The notes under the pieces are model-generated. The model worked only from the letters and a program-made list of their open reading frames with translations. It had not been told where the DNA came from and did no database searches. From positions 49,330 through 113,329 of the forward strand of contig NZ_PYWX01000030.1 of assembly GCF_003031675.1 (NCBI RefSeq): a DNA stretch of 64,000 bases. Direction: 5' to 3'. Source of the stretch: Pseudomonas palleroniana. GTDB lineage: Bacteria > Pseudomonadota > Gammaproteobacteria > Pseudomonadales > Pseudomonadaceae. Below are positions 56,601 through 64,000 of the stretch, in pieces; positions within the stretch are counted from its first letter, which is position 1; each line of letters starts with the position of its first letter. The translations under genes and the position numbers were made by a program.

Positions 56601-57317
56601 GTGGCTATTCGCTATGGCAAAGGGCTGATAGGAGGCGTGGTTGTCGTCGCGCTCCTGGCCCTGCTGGTCCACTGGATCGGCATCAACACGATCGAACTGT
56701 ACCGCGACGATTTGTTGTTTTACCTGCAAGCTCACCTGATCCTCGTTCTTGTCTCCATGCTGGCCGCCCTCATTATGGGCATCCCCGCCGGTATCCTGCT
56801 CAGCCGACCGAACATGGTCGGGCGCGCAGAACGCTTCATGCAGATATTCAACATCGGCAATACCGTCCCTCCCCTGGCAGTACTGGCCATCGCCCTCGGC
56901 GTCCTCGGCATCGGCAGCGGCCCGGCCATCTTCGCGTTGTTCCTGGCCTCCCTCCTGCCCATCGTGCGCAACACCTACGAAGGCCTCAAAAACGTCCAGG
57001 GTTCCCTGAAAGAAGCCGCCACCGGCATCGGCATGACGCCGCGCCAGGTGTTGTTTCGTGTGGAATTGCCCAATGCCGTGCCGATCATCATCGGTGGCGT
57101 GCGCGTGGCCCTGGCGATCAACGTCGGCACCGCACCGCTGGCGTTCCTGATCGGCGCCAACAGCCTGGGCAGCCTGATCTTCCCCGGCATCGCCCTGAAC
57201 AATCAGCCGCAACTGCTGCTCGGCGCCGCATGCACCGCGCTGCTGGCGTTGCTGCTTGACGGCCTGGTGACCCTGACCAGCCGCCTCTGGCTGGAACGCG
57301 GGCTGCGCGCGTCTTAA
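56601..57317 (+). CDS. Osmoprotectant ABC transporter permease (OpuC/YehW type)
   Basis: A 238-residue inner-membrane permease with about six helices. Seen: IFNIGNTVPPLAVLAIALG and the EAA loop SLKEAATGIGMTPRQVLFRV, LGSLIFPGIALNNQ. I chose GTG 56601, 7 bases after AAAAAAGGAG; an upstream ATG at 56565 would add 12 residues of unlike composition. First gene of a four-gene operon (permease, binding protein, permease, ATPase) for glycine betaine, choline or related solutes. Confidence 0.92.
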   Translation: MAIRYGKGLIGGVVVVALLALLVHWIGINTIELYRDDLLFYLQAHLILVLVSMLAALIMGIPAGILLSRPNMVGRAERFMQIFNIGNTVPPLAVLAIALGVLGIGSGPAIFALFLASLLPIVRNTYEGLKNVQGSLKEAATGIGMTPRQVLFRVELPNAVPIIIGGVRVALAINVGTAPLAFLIGANSLGSLIFPGIALNNQPQLLLGAACTALLALLLDGLVTLTSRLWLERGLRAS

Positions 57318-57326
57318 GGAACCGAC

Positions 57327-58220
57327 ATGAAAACACTGACCTTGATACTGAGTTGCGTCCTGCTGTGTGCAGGTTTCGCACAGGCGGCGGAAAAACCCGT
57401 CATTCGCATCGGCGCCCGGGTGTTCACCGAACAGACCCTGCTTGCCGAAATCACCTCCCAATACCTGCGCACCAAAGGCTATGACACTCGCGTGACTGGC
57501 GGCCTGGGCAGCAACCTGGCACGCAGCGCCCAGGAAAGCGGGCAACTGGACCTGATCTGGGAATACACCGGCGTGTCGCTGGTGGCCTACAACCACATCG
57601 ACGAGAAACTCGACAGCGAACAATCCTACGCACGGGTTAAAGAACTCGACGCGAAAAAAGGCCTGGCCTGGCTGGCACCGTCGCGTTTCAGCAATACCTA
57701 CGCCCTGGCGCTGCCGGAGAAGGTTGCCGAGGAACACCCTCAAATCAACAGCATCAGCGACCTGACCCAAGCCTTGGCACAAGACGCCAAGGAAAACCGT
57801 CTGGTGGCCCTGGACACCGAGTTCGCCAACCGCTCCGACGGCCTGGCCGGCATGGTCAAGCTGTATGACATGAACCTGACGCGCAAAAACACTCGGCAGA
57901 TGGACGCGGGCCTGGTCTACACCGCGTTGCGCAATGGCCAGGTGTTCGCCGGGTTGGTCTACACCACCGACGGTCGCCTGAACGCCTTCAAATTGAAGCT
58001 GCTGGAAGACGACAAGCACTACTTCCCGGACTACACCGCAGCCCCGGTGGTTCGTCAGGTTTATCTCGACGCCCATCCGCAATTGGCAGCTGACCTCAAG
58101 CCGCTGGCCGCCCTGTTCGACGATGAAACCATGCGCCAACTGAATGCGCGGGTCGACGTCGACCATGAGAGCCCATCCGCCGTGGCCGCCGATTTCCTGC
58201 GCCAACATCCAATCAACTAA
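57327..58220 (+). CDS. Osmoprotectant ABC transporter substrate-binding protein (OsmF/OpuCC type)
   Basis: A 297-residue periplasmic binding protein of the OpuAC family. Signal peptide MKTLTLILSCVLLCAGFAQA, then VIRIGARVFTEQTLLAEITS, the conserved GGLGSNLARSAQESGQLDLI and WEYTGVSLVAYNHI, with aromatic residues expected for a quaternary-amine cage. It lies 9 bases after the first permease and 12 before the second. Exact ligand (betaine, choline, carnitine) not readable. Confidence 0.93.
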   Translation: MKTLTLILSCVLLCAGFAQAAEKPVIRIGARVFTEQTLLAEITSQYLRTKGYDTRVTGGLGSNLARSAQESGQLDLIWEYTGVSLVAYNHIDEKLDSEQSYARVKELDAKKGLAWLAPSRFSNTYALALPEKVAEEHPQINSISDLTQALAQDAKENRLVALDTEFANRSDGLAGMVKLYDMNLTRKNTRQMDAGLVYTALRNGQVFAGLVYTTDGRLNAFKLKLLEDDKHYFPDYTAAPVVRQVYLDAHPQLAADLKPLAALFDDETMRQLNARVDVDHESPSAVAADFLRQHPIN

Positions 58221-58232
58221 ATAGGAGAAGAC

Positions 58233-58886
58233 ATGGAATTCCTGAACGCCTTTTCCCATCTTGATTGGGCCCAAGTCCTGCACCTGACCTGGCAGCACAT
58301 CACCCTTGTTGGCATTGCCGTGATCCTCGCGATCCTCATCGGCGTGCCGCTGGGCATCCTGATGACGCGCTTCCCGTCCCTCGCCGGCCCGTTGCAGGCC
58401 AGCGCCACGGTCTTACTGACCGTGCCGTCCATCGCCCTGTTCGGCCTACTGCTGCCGTTTTACTCCAAGTTCGGCCAGGGCCTGGGGCCGATGCCGGCAA
58501 TCACGGCGGTGTTCCTCTACTCCCTGCTGCCGATCATGCGTAACACCTACCTGGCCCTCACCGGCGTCGAGCCGGGCATTCGTGAGGCCGCACGCGGCAT
58601 CGGCATGACCTTCGGCCAGCGCCTGCGCATGGTCGAATTGCCCATCGCCGTACCGGTGATCCTCGCCGGTGTGCGTACCGCCGTAGTGATGAATATCGGT
58701 GTGATGACCATCGCCGCCACCATCGGCGCCGGCGGCCTGGGTGTACTGATTCTGGCTTCCATCAGCCGCAGCGATATGTCGATGCTGATTGTCGGCGCCG
58801 TACTGGTCAGCCTCCTGGCCATTTTCGCCGACCTGCTTCTGCAATGCCTGCAACGCTCGCTGACTCCAAAAGGATTGCTCAAATGA
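58233..58886 (+). CDS. Osmoprotectant ABC transporter permease (OpuCB/YehY type)
   Basis: A 217-residue permease with about five or six helices. Seen: HITLVGIAVILAILIGVPLG, TVPSIALFGLLLPFYSKFGQ, EAA loop IREAARGIGMTFGQRLRMVE and ATIGAGGLGVLILASISRSD. GGAGAA precedes the ATG. Its stop overlaps the ATPase start by 4 bases (ATGA). Confidence 0.95.
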   Translation: MEFLNAFSHLDWAQVLHLTWQHITLVGIAVILAILIGVPLGILMTRFPSLAGPLQASATVLLTVPSIALFGLLLPFYSKFGQGLGPMPAITAVFLYSLLPIMRNTYLALTGVEPGIREAARGIGMTFGQRLRMVELPIAVPVILAGVRTAVVMNIGVMTIAATIGAGGLGVLILASISRSDMSMLIVGAVLVSLLAIFADLLLQCLQRSLTPKGLLK

Positions 58887-60040
58887 TCGAACTCCAAAAC
58901 CTGTCCAAGTCCTTCCAAAGCAACGGCAAGACCATCACTGCCGTCAACGATGTCAGCCTGACCGTCAACGAAGGCGAAATCTGCGTATTCCTCGGCCCGT
59001 CGGGTTGCGGCAAGAGCACCACGCTGAAGATGATCAACCGCCTGATCAAACCGACTTCGGGCAGGATTCTGATCAACGGCGAAGACACCACCGACCTCGA
59101 CGAAGTGACCCTGCGTCGCAACATCGGCTATGTGATCCAGCAGATCGGTTTGTTCCCCAACATGACCATCGAGGAAAACATCGTGGTGGTGCCCAAACTG
59201 CTCGGCTGGGACAAGCAGAAATGCCACGACCGCGCCCGCGAGTTGATGAGCATGATCAAGCTGGAACCCAAGCAGTACCTGCACCGCTACCCGCGTGAAT
59301 TGTCCGGCGGCCAGCAACAGCGGATCGGTGTGATCCGCGCCTTGGCGGCCGATGCGCCGTTGCTGCTGATGGATGAGCCGTTCGGCGCGGTCGACCCGAT
59401 CAACCGCGAGATGATCCAGAACGAGTTCTTCGAGATGCAACGGGCGTTGAACAAGACGGTGATCATGGTCAGTCACGACATCGACGAGGCGATAAAGCTG
59501 GGTGACAAGATCGCGATCTTCCGCGCCGGCAAGCTCCTGCAGATCGACCATCCGGACACCCTGCTGGCCCACCCGGCCGACGAGTTCGTCAGCAATTTTG
59601 TAGGCCAGGACAGCACCCTCAAGCGCCTGCTGCTGGTGAAGGCCGAGGACGCGGCGGACAACGCCCCATCGGTGAGCCCGGAGACTCCGGTGGCCGATGC
59701 GCTGGAACTGATGGATGAGCATGACCGTCGTTACGTGGTGGTCACCTGCGCCGAGAACAAGGCGCTGGGGTATGTACGACGTCGCGACCTGCACCGTCAG
59801 ACCGGCACCTGCGGCCAATACCTGCGCGAGTTCAACGCCACCGCCGCGTATGACGAACATTTGCGCATCCTGCTGTCGCGCATGTACGAATTCAACCGCT
59901 CGTGGTTGCCGGTCATGGATGCAGAGCGGGTGTTCCTCGGTGAAGTGACCCAGGAGTCGATTGCCGAGTACCTGAGTTCCGGTAAGTCGCGTGGGGGCAA
60001 AACCAGCATCGTCTCCCCTGCCGAGACCGCATTGGCTTGA
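58883..60040 (+). CDS. Osmoprotectant ABC transporter ATP-binding protein with CBS domains
   Basis: A 385-residue ATPase. Walker A LGPSGCGKSTTLK, Q-loop YVIQQIGLFPNMTIEEN, signature LSGGQQQRIGVIRALAAD, Walker B LLLMDEPFGAVDPINRE, H-loop VSHDIDEAIKLGD. Residues about 270-385 form a pair of CBS repeats (ALELMDEHDRRYVVVTCAEN and NRSWLPVMDAERVFLGEVTQ), which in OpuA/OpuC sense ionic strength. Start ATG 58883 overlaps the permease stop. Last gene of the operon. Confidence 0.95.
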   Translation: MIELQNLSKSFQSNGKTITAVNDVSLTVNEGEICVFLGPSGCGKSTTLKMINRLIKPTSGRILINGEDTTDLDEVTLRRNIGYVIQQIGLFPNMTIEENIVVVPKLLGWDKQKCHDRARELMSMIKLEPKQYLHRYPRELSGGQQQRIGVIRALAADAPLLLMDEPFGAVDPINREMIQNEFFEMQRALNKTVIMVSHDIDEAIKLGDKIAIFRAGKLLQIDHPDTLLAHPADEFVSNFVGQDSTLKRLLLVKAEDAADNAPSVSPETPVADALELMDEHDRRYVVVTCAENKALGYVRRRDLHRQTGTCGQYLREFNATAAYDEHLRILLSRMYEFNRSWLPVMDAERVFLGEVTQESIAEYLSSGKSRGGKTSIVSPAETALA

Positions 60041-60062
60041 CCTGACACAACGCAGTTAAAAC

Positions 60063-60150
60063 TGTGGGAGGGGGCTTGCTCCCGATGGCGGTGTGACAGC
60101 TACCGATAAGCTGACTGACACACTGCTATCGGGAGCAAGCCCCCTCCCAC
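60063..60150 (+). repeat. REP pair (BIME), GCTTGCTCCCGAT subtype
   Basis: TGTGGGAGGGGGCTTGCTCC and GGGAGCAAGCCCCCTCCCAC in inverted orientation around about 45 bases with GACAGCTACCGATAAGCTGACTGACACACTGC, here broken as GACAGCTACC and GCTGACTGAC. It directly follows the osmoprotectant operon and may serve as its 3' end. Confidence 0.9.
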
Positions 60151-60166
60151 ATTTCCCCCTCGGGGT

Positions 60167-60275
60167 GATCGTTCCCACGCTCTGCGTGGGAATGCCGCCC
60201 GTGACGCTCTGCGTCCCGCCGCTCCTGACGCAGAGCGTCATCGGATGCGTTCCCACGCAGAGCGTGGGGACGATC
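60167..60275. repeat. Nested inverted-repeat element (GATCGTTCCCACGC family)
   Basis: Outer arms 60167-60192 and 60250-60275 pair over 26 bases with one mismatch; each arm itself contains the smaller palindrome CCCACGC-TCT-GCGTGGG. Inner arms GTGACGCTCTGCGTC (60201-60215) and TGACGCAGAGCGTCA (60226-60240) pair again. This is a second repeat family, distinct from the REP next to it and recognisable in other fluorescent pseudomonads. Confidence 0.85.
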
Positions 60276-60379
60276 ATTCTTGGCCCATCCGGGGAACATC
60301 AATCCGTCACACCGGTCGGTTACATAAGTAGCTGCACGGGGTGCCGCGACGAACGCGTGCAAAAACGCGACATTTTTAG

Positions 60380-60505
60380 TTGATCTATAGCCCCTCACGT
60401 CCTAAAGTTCGCGCCGAACGTCCATGCTGGAAACGATCCATCCGGCTCAAGTACTGACGACGAGACAGCAAGGCCAAGGGAAGCGGTTGATCCCATGGCC
60501 TTTTT
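60380..60505 (+). ncRNA. Candidate short terminated transcript upstream of speC (sRNA or attenuated leader)
   Basis: A sigma-70-like promoter TTGATC (60380-60385), 17 bases, TAAAGT (60403-60408) predicts a start near 60415. A terminator stands at 60470-60505: AAGGCCAAGGGA and TCCCATGGCCTT (11 of 12 pairs), then TTTTTGC. That defines an RNA of about 90 bases ending 105 bases before the speC ATG. It could be a free sRNA or a leader whose termination controls ornithine decarboxylase. No RNA family is recognised. Confidence 0.45.
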
Positions 60506-60610
60506 GCTTTCGGCGACATGCCTTGGGAAGTAGGCGAACCAAAGTGGGGATACGGAGGACGTTCATTTGCACCCATTGCTAATTTCAGTTTGCCCTTAGG
60601 AGTTCCCAGC

Positions 60611-61774
60611 ATGTCGATCCAGGTCGAAGATTATTTCGCGCGCGCCACTTTTGACAAAATGAAGGCGTTCGCCGACAAGCAAGAAACCCCGTTCGTGGTG
60701 ATCGACACCGCGATGATCAGCCAGGCCTACGATGACCTGCGCGCCGGTTTCGAATTCGCCAAGGTCTATTACGCGGTCAAGGCCAACCCAGCCGTCGAAA
60801 TCATCGACCTGTTGAAAGACAAGGGGTCGAGCTTCGACATCGCCTCGATCTACGAGCTGGACAAGGTACTGGGCCGCGGCGTCAGCCCGGACCGTATCAG
60901 CTACGGCAACACCATCAAGAAATCCAAGGACATCCGCTACTTCTTTGAAAAGGGTGTGCGCCTGTTCTCTACCGACTCCGAAGCCGACCTGCGCAACATC
61001 GCCAAGGCTGCGCCGGGGGCGAAAGTGTATGTCCGTATCCTCACCGAAGGCTCGACCACGGCCGACTGGCCTCTGTCGCGTAAATTCGGCTGCCAGACCG
61101 ACATGGCCATGGACCTGCTGATCCTCGCCCGCGACCTGGGCCTGGTGCCGTACGGCATCTCGTTCCACGTGGGTTCGCAGCAGCGCGACATCAGCGTCTG
61201 GGACGCGGCGATCGCCAAGGTCAAAGTGATCTTCGAACGTCTGAAAGAAGAAGACGGCATCCACCTCAAGCTGATCAACATGGGCGGCGGCTTCCCGGCC
61301 AACTACATCACCCGCACCAACAGCCTGGAAACCTACGCGGAAGAAATCATCCGCTTCCTCAAGGAAGACTTCGGCGACGACCTGCCGGAAATCATCCTGG
61401 AGCCAGGGCGTTCGTTGATTGCCAACGCCGGTATCCTGGTCAGCGAAGTGGTGCTGGTGGCGCGTAAGTCCCGTACTGCCGTCGAGCGTTGGGTGTACAC
61501 CGACGTGGGCAAGTTCTCCGGCCTGATCGAAACCATGGACGAAGCCATCAAGTTCCCGATCTGGACCGAGAAGAAAGGCGAGATGGAAGAAGTGGTCATC
61601 GCCGGTCCTACCTGCGACAGCGCCGATATCATGTACGAAAACTACAAATATGGCCTGCCGCTGAACCTGGCGATCGGTGATCGCCTGTACTGGCTGTCGA
61701 CCGGTGCGTACACCACCAGCTACAGCGCGGTTGAATTCAACGGCTTCCCACCGTTGAAGTCTTACTACGTGTAA
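60611..61774 (+). CDS. speC: Ornithine decarboxylase (PLP fold type III)
   Basis: A 387-residue alanine-racemase-fold decarboxylase that makes putrescine from ornithine, the eukaryotic-like short type used by pseudomonads rather than the 700-residue E. coli SpeC. Seen: PLP lysine in YYAVKANPAVEI (about residue 55), FDIASIYEL, ISFHVGSQQRD, GGGFPANY, EPGRSLIANAG and the catalytic Cys in GPTCDSADI; C-terminal ending FPPLKSYYV. Some relatives also accept lysine. ATG 60611 follows TTAGGAG; the frame is open 31 codons upstream without conservation. Confidence 0.94.
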   Translation: MSIQVEDYFARATFDKMKAFADKQETPFVVIDTAMISQAYDDLRAGFEFAKVYYAVKANPAVEIIDLLKDKGSSFDIASIYELDKVLGRGVSPDRISYGNTIKKSKDIRYFFEKGVRLFSTDSEADLRNIAKAAPGAKVYVRILTEGSTTADWPLSRKFGCQTDMAMDLLILARDLGLVPYGISFHVGSQQRDISVWDAAIAKVKVIFERLKEEDGIHLKLINMGGGFPANYITRTNSLETYAEEIIRFLKEDFGDDLPEIILEPGRSLIANAGILVSEVVLVARKSRTAVERWVYTDVGKFSGLIETMDEAIKFPIWTEKKGEMEEVVIAGPTCDSADIMYENYKYGLPLNLAIGDRLYWLSTGAYTTSYSAVEFNGFPPLKSYYV

Positions 61775-61787
61775 GCCCGCCGCATAC

Positions 61788-61817
61788 AAAAAACCCATGA
61801 CAGGTCATGGGTTTTTT
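61788..61817. terminator. Bidirectional terminator between speC and the Sel1 gene
   Basis: AAAAAACCCATGAC and GTCATGGGTTTTTT around a 2-base centre (effective loop 4). A-run and T-run on opposite sides serve both convergent genes. Confidence 0.92.
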
Positions 61818-61823
61818 TATGCC

Positions 61824-62573
61824 TCAAGACAAGCTGGCGGCGCGTTGCCGGTAGGCATCGGCCATTGCGCGGACCTGCGGATCATTGGCCGCCGCCAACG
61901 CCTTGTACGCCGTCAGCAGAAACTTGCGATTGCCGCCCGCCAATGCTTTGCGCAGCCAACCCAACGCTTCATCGATTTGCGCTCTATCGGCCAGCACCGC
62001 CGCGTAGCTGAATTGCCCGCGAAAATCACCGCCCTCGGCGGAGCGGCGATACCACTCGACGGCGGCGTCCAGATCCCTTGGGCAACACTGCCCGTCTTCC
62101 AGATAACGGCCCACCAGATTCATGGATTTGGCATGGCCCTGCTCTGCCGCCAGGCGATACAGCCTCAACGCTTGCCGTCGGTCTTCAGCGACACCTCGGC
62201 CGGTCGCCAGCAGATTGGCATAGTTGTACTGACCCCAATCCAACCCAGCCTGCGCCGCCAGGCGATATTCCCGCGCAGCCGCCGCCTCGTCGATGGCACA
62301 GCCCCAACCATGCTCCAGGCAACGCCCGGCCATGTTGCGCGCCATTAAATGGCCGCGCTTGGCTGCAATCTGAAACCAGCGCAATGCCAGCGCTTCATCC
62401 CGCGCAATGCCGCGCCCTTCCAGCAGGATCTGCCCCAGCAACGCCTGCGCGTCAGTCACGCCTTCCTTCGCCGCCATCAGAATCGCCTGGGCTGCGCGCA
62501 CCGGGGAGTCGTCGAGCATGCTTCGCAGTTGCTCGACGTTGAGCACTTCCTCGCGGCGCAATAAAAAACTCAT
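61824..62573 (-). CDS. Sel1-repeat (TPR-like) protein
   Basis: A 249-residue protein of about five Sel1 repeats: AQALLGQILLEGRGIARDEA, ARNMAGRCLEHGWGCAIDEA, GQYNYANLLATGRGVAEDRR, SMNLVGRYLEDGQCCPRDLD and a weaker one (GQFSYAAVLADRAQIDEA). No signal peptide, so probably cytoplasmic. Sel1 proteins act as scaffolds. The stop of piuC's neighbour lies 1-2 bases away, and the piuC-sel1 pairing is conserved in pseudomonads, so it likely belongs to the iron-controlled operon. Confidence 0.9.
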   Translation of the reverse strand: MSFLLRREEVLNVEQLRSMLDDSPVRAAQAILMAAKEGVTDAQALLGQILLEGRGIARDEALALRWFQIAAKRGHLMARNMAGRCLEHGWGCAIDEAAAAREYRLAAQAGLDWGQYNYANLLATGRGVAEDRRQALRLYRLAAEQGHAKSMNLVGRYLEDGQCCPRDLDAAVEWYRRSAEGGDFRGQFSYAAVLADRAQIDEALGWLRKALAGGNRKFLLTAYKALAAANDPQVRAMADAYRQRAASLS

Positions 62574-62574
62574 G

Positions 62575-63255
62575 TCAGACCTCGACCCAGCGACGCAACA
62601 GGTTGTGGTAGGTGCCGGTCAGTTGGATCAGGGCCGGGTGGTCAGGCACGTCGCGGGTCAGTTGCTGGATGGCGCCGTCCATCTCGAACAGCAAGGTGCG
62701 CTGACTGTCTTCACGCACCAGGCTCTGGGTCCAGAAGAACGAGGCATAACGCGCACCGCGGGTCACGGCGTTGACTTTATGCAGGCTGGAGCCGGGGTAC
62801 AGCACCATGTCACCGGCCGGCAACTTGACCCGTTGCAGGCCGAAGGTGTCCTGGATTTCCAGTTCGCCGCCGTCGTACTCATCCGGGTCGCTGAAAAACA
62901 AGGTAGACGACAGGTCGGTGCGCACCCGCTCGTGACTGCCCCGCGCCTGGCGCACGGCGTTATCGATATGGAAGTCGAAACTGCCGCCGGCGGTGTAACA
63001 GTTAAGCAACGGCGGGAAGACCTTGTGCGGCAACGCGGCGGACATGAACAGCGGGTTTTTCCACAACCGCTCCAACATTGCGGCGCCAATTTCCTTGGCC
63101 AGCGGGTGGCCTTCGGGCAATTGCAGGTTGTGCTTGGCTTTGGCGGACTGGTGCCCGGCAGTGATCTTGCCGTCGGCCCATTCGGTGGTTTCCAGGGCCT
63201 GGCGAATGCGCTGCACTTCCTCACGAGAGAACAGGCCGGGTATGTGCAGCAGCAT
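62575..63255 (-). CDS. piuC: PKHD-type Fe(II)/2-oxoglutarate hydroxylase PiuC
   Basis: A 226-residue dioxygenase of the PiuC/YbiX family. Iron triad: His and Asp in [10 protein letters not shown] (about 96 and 98) and His in [12 protein letters not shown] (about 159), with the 2-oxoglutarate Arg in [11 protein letters not shown]. Found with TonB-dependent siderophore receptors and thought to modify or help process the imported ligand; substrate unproven. ATG 63253-63255 begins [14 protein letters not shown]. Divergent from piuA. Confidence 0.94.
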   Translation of the reverse strand: MLLHIPGLFSREEVQRIRQALETTEWADGKITAGHQSAKAKHNLQLPEGHPLAKEIGAAMLERLWKNPLFMSAALPHKVFPPLLNCYTAGGSFDFHIDNAVRQARGSHERVRTDLSSTLFFSDPDEYDGGELEIQDTFGLQRVKLPAGDMVLYPGSSLHKVNAVTRGARYASFFWTQSLVREDSQRTLLFEMDGAIQQLTRDVPDHPALIQLTGTYHNLLRRWVEV

Positions 63256-63283
63256 GGGGCAGCCCCTGAATACGGAAAGGTGC

Positions 63284-63302
63284 TAATGGTATTGATTCTT
63301 AT
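63284..63302. promoter_or_regulatory. Fur-box-like site upstream of piuC
   Basis: The stretch 63282-63300 (GCTAATGGTATTGATTCTT) matches the 19-base Fur consensus at 13 positions and continues with ATC. It lies 27-45 bases before the piuC ATG, consistent with iron-dependent repression. Confidence 0.55.
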
Positions 63303-63373
63303 CCGCCATGTAAAACACCCAGACGAATGAGTGCGTGGAAACCGTAAGGCAAAAGTGTAAAGAATGTAAATTC

Positions 63374-63395
63374 AATGCGAATAGCAATGTATCGC
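63374..63395. promoter_or_regulatory. Possible second Fur-like site upstream of piuA
   Basis: AATGCGAATAGCAATGTATC contains AATGCGAATA, the common left part of Pseudomonas Fur sites, but the right half is poor. TGCGA/TCGCA arms flank it (63376-63395). About 65 bases before the piuA ATG. Weak by itself, plausible in context. Confidence 0.35.
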
Positions 63396-63459
63396 AATTG
63401 ATAGAAAGTCTTGTTGAGCCTATATTCCGCGGCCTCACATCCTTGGGGAAGGACACGTC

Positions 63460-64000
63460 ATGTCGCGCACCACTACAAAAACACCGGCCAGCTCACCACG
63501 CATGCTGGCATCGGCCATCGGCGTCGCTCTCACTGCCGGCTCTGTCGCCCACCTGGCGCAAGCGGCTGAAGCCACTGAACCCAAAGGCGAGCGCAACAGC
63601 ATCTCCCTGGGTGCCACCAGCATCACCGGCCAGGAACAGGACAACACCTCCTACCAGGTGGAAAAGGCCTCCTCGCAGAAGTACACCGCCCAGCTGGTGG
63701 ACACCCCGCGATCGGTCACTGTAGTGCCGCAACAAGTCCTGAAAGACACCGCCGCCACGTCGCTGCAAGATGCCCTGCGCACCGTACCGGGGATTACCTT
63801 CGGTGCCGGTGAAGGCGGCAACCCTCAAGGCGACCGCCCCTTCATTCGTGGTTTTGACGCCCAGGGCGACACCTATCTGGACGGCGTGCGCGACACCGGC
63901 GGCCAGAGCCGCGAGATCTTCGACATCGAGTCGATTGAAGTCAGCAAAGGTCCGAACTCGTCCTTCGGCGGTCGCGGCTCGGCCGGCGGCAGCCTCAACC
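63460..64000 (+). CDS. piuA: TonB-dependent siderophore receptor PiuA, N-terminal part (cut by window edge)
   Basis: The first 180 residues of an outer-membrane receptor. Signal peptide about 36 residues with cleavage after AQA (HLAQA-AEAT), then the plug domain: VDTPRSVTVVPQQVLKDTAA, LRTVPGITFGAGEGGNPQG, FIRGFDAQGDTYLDGVRDTG, FDIESIEVSKGPNSSFGGRG. The extended GGNPQGDRPFIRGF is typical of Fiu/PiuA catecholate receptors, which also admit siderophore-antibiotic conjugates. GAAGGA precedes ATG 63460. The barrel lies beyond the right edge. Confidence 0.93.
   Translation, partial: MSRTTTKTPASSPRMLASAIGVALTAGSVAHLAQAAEATEPKGERNSISLGATSITGQEQDNTSYQVEKASSQKYTAQLVDTPRSVTVVPQQVLKDTAATSLQDALRTVPGITFGAGEGGNPQGDRPFIRGFDAQGDTYLDGVRDTGGQSREIFDIESIEVSKGPNSSFGGRGSAGGSLN

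Noticed and set aside
56451..58298. 615-residue open frame on the minus strand across the osmoprotectant operon
   Set aside because: Antisense to three clearly real ABC genes; low-complexity Gln/Gly/Val-rich composition, no ribosome site, no family resemblance.

Overview
This window comes from a gamma-proteobacterium of the genus Pseudomonas, almost certainly the P. fluorescens complex. The evidence is the high-GC coding style, the fluorescent-pseudomonad REP/BIME repeats (short GC-rich inverted repeats with GGGAGGGGGCTTG and GCAAGCCCCCTCCC cores), and Pseudomonas-specific gene clusters (roxSR, multi-dppA plus OprD-type porin, piuA/piuC). No rRNA, tRNA, IS element, prophage or CRISPR array was found. 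The assignment rests on reading the sequence and on recalled family knowledge; no database was searched.

Layout. 1-6 kb, leftward: cell-shape and wall block mreB-mreC-mreD-maf-rng-yhdP, with yhdP cut by the left edge. 6-9.3 kb, rightward: gatCAB amidotransferase. 9.4-12.3 kb: RlpA-like lipoprotein, cation antiporter, carboxymuconolactone-decarboxylase-like protein, AEC transporter. 12.6-18.1 kb, leftward: a complete galactarate catabolic operon (kdgD, semialdehyde dehydrogenase, garP, garD). Its probable GntR/FCD regulator (19.5-20.2 kb) is separated from it by a zinc-phospholipase-like gene that carries a LexA-type box. 20.3-25.3 kb, leftward: sspAB, petABC (cytochrome bc1), rplM-rpsI. 25.5-34.8 kb: aldo/keto reductase, acyl-CoA dehydrogenase, GlxA-type regulator, zapE, trpS, hydrolase, yhcB, SbmA/YddA-like ABC exporter. 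34.9-37.6 kb: roxSR redox two-component system and a SIMPL-domain protein. 37.8-41.1 kb: a 1096-residue putative toxin of the Pseudomonas dermonecrotic/membrane-targeted effector type. 41.2-53.8 kb: a dipeptide uptake locus with four periplasmic binding proteins, an OprD-family porin and dppBCDF. 53.9-56.3 kb: two small secreted acidic proteins and prfC. 56.6-60.0 kb: an osmoprotectant ABC importer. 60.1-60.6 kb: repeats and a probable terminated short transcript ahead of speC. 60.6-64 kb: ornithine decarboxylase, a Sel1-repeat protein, PiuC hydroxylase and the start of the PiuA siderophore receptor.

How the genes work together. Galactarate enters through GarP, is dehydrated by GarD, converted by KdgD to 2,5-dioxopentanoate and oxidised to 2-oxoglutarate. 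Peptides cross the outer membrane through the porin, are captured by one of four binding proteins and enter through DppBCDF. The bc1 complex and RoxSR belong to respiration and its redox control. PiuA and PiuC form an iron-uptake pair with Fur-like sites between them.

Most of the window is conserved chromosomal backbone. The accessory insertions are the galactarate/phospholipase island (12.6-20.2 kb), the toxin gene (37.8-41.1 kb) and the repeat clusters. The most unusual observations are an AUU start codon for mreC, a near-consensus LexA box on the phospholipase-like gene, the toxin with a weak Hrp-box-like leader and an unassigned C-terminal region, a dpp locus lacking the psdR/peptidase pair known in P. 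aeruginosa, a terminated leader or sRNA ahead of speC, and an 80-bp inverted repeat enclosing a REP.
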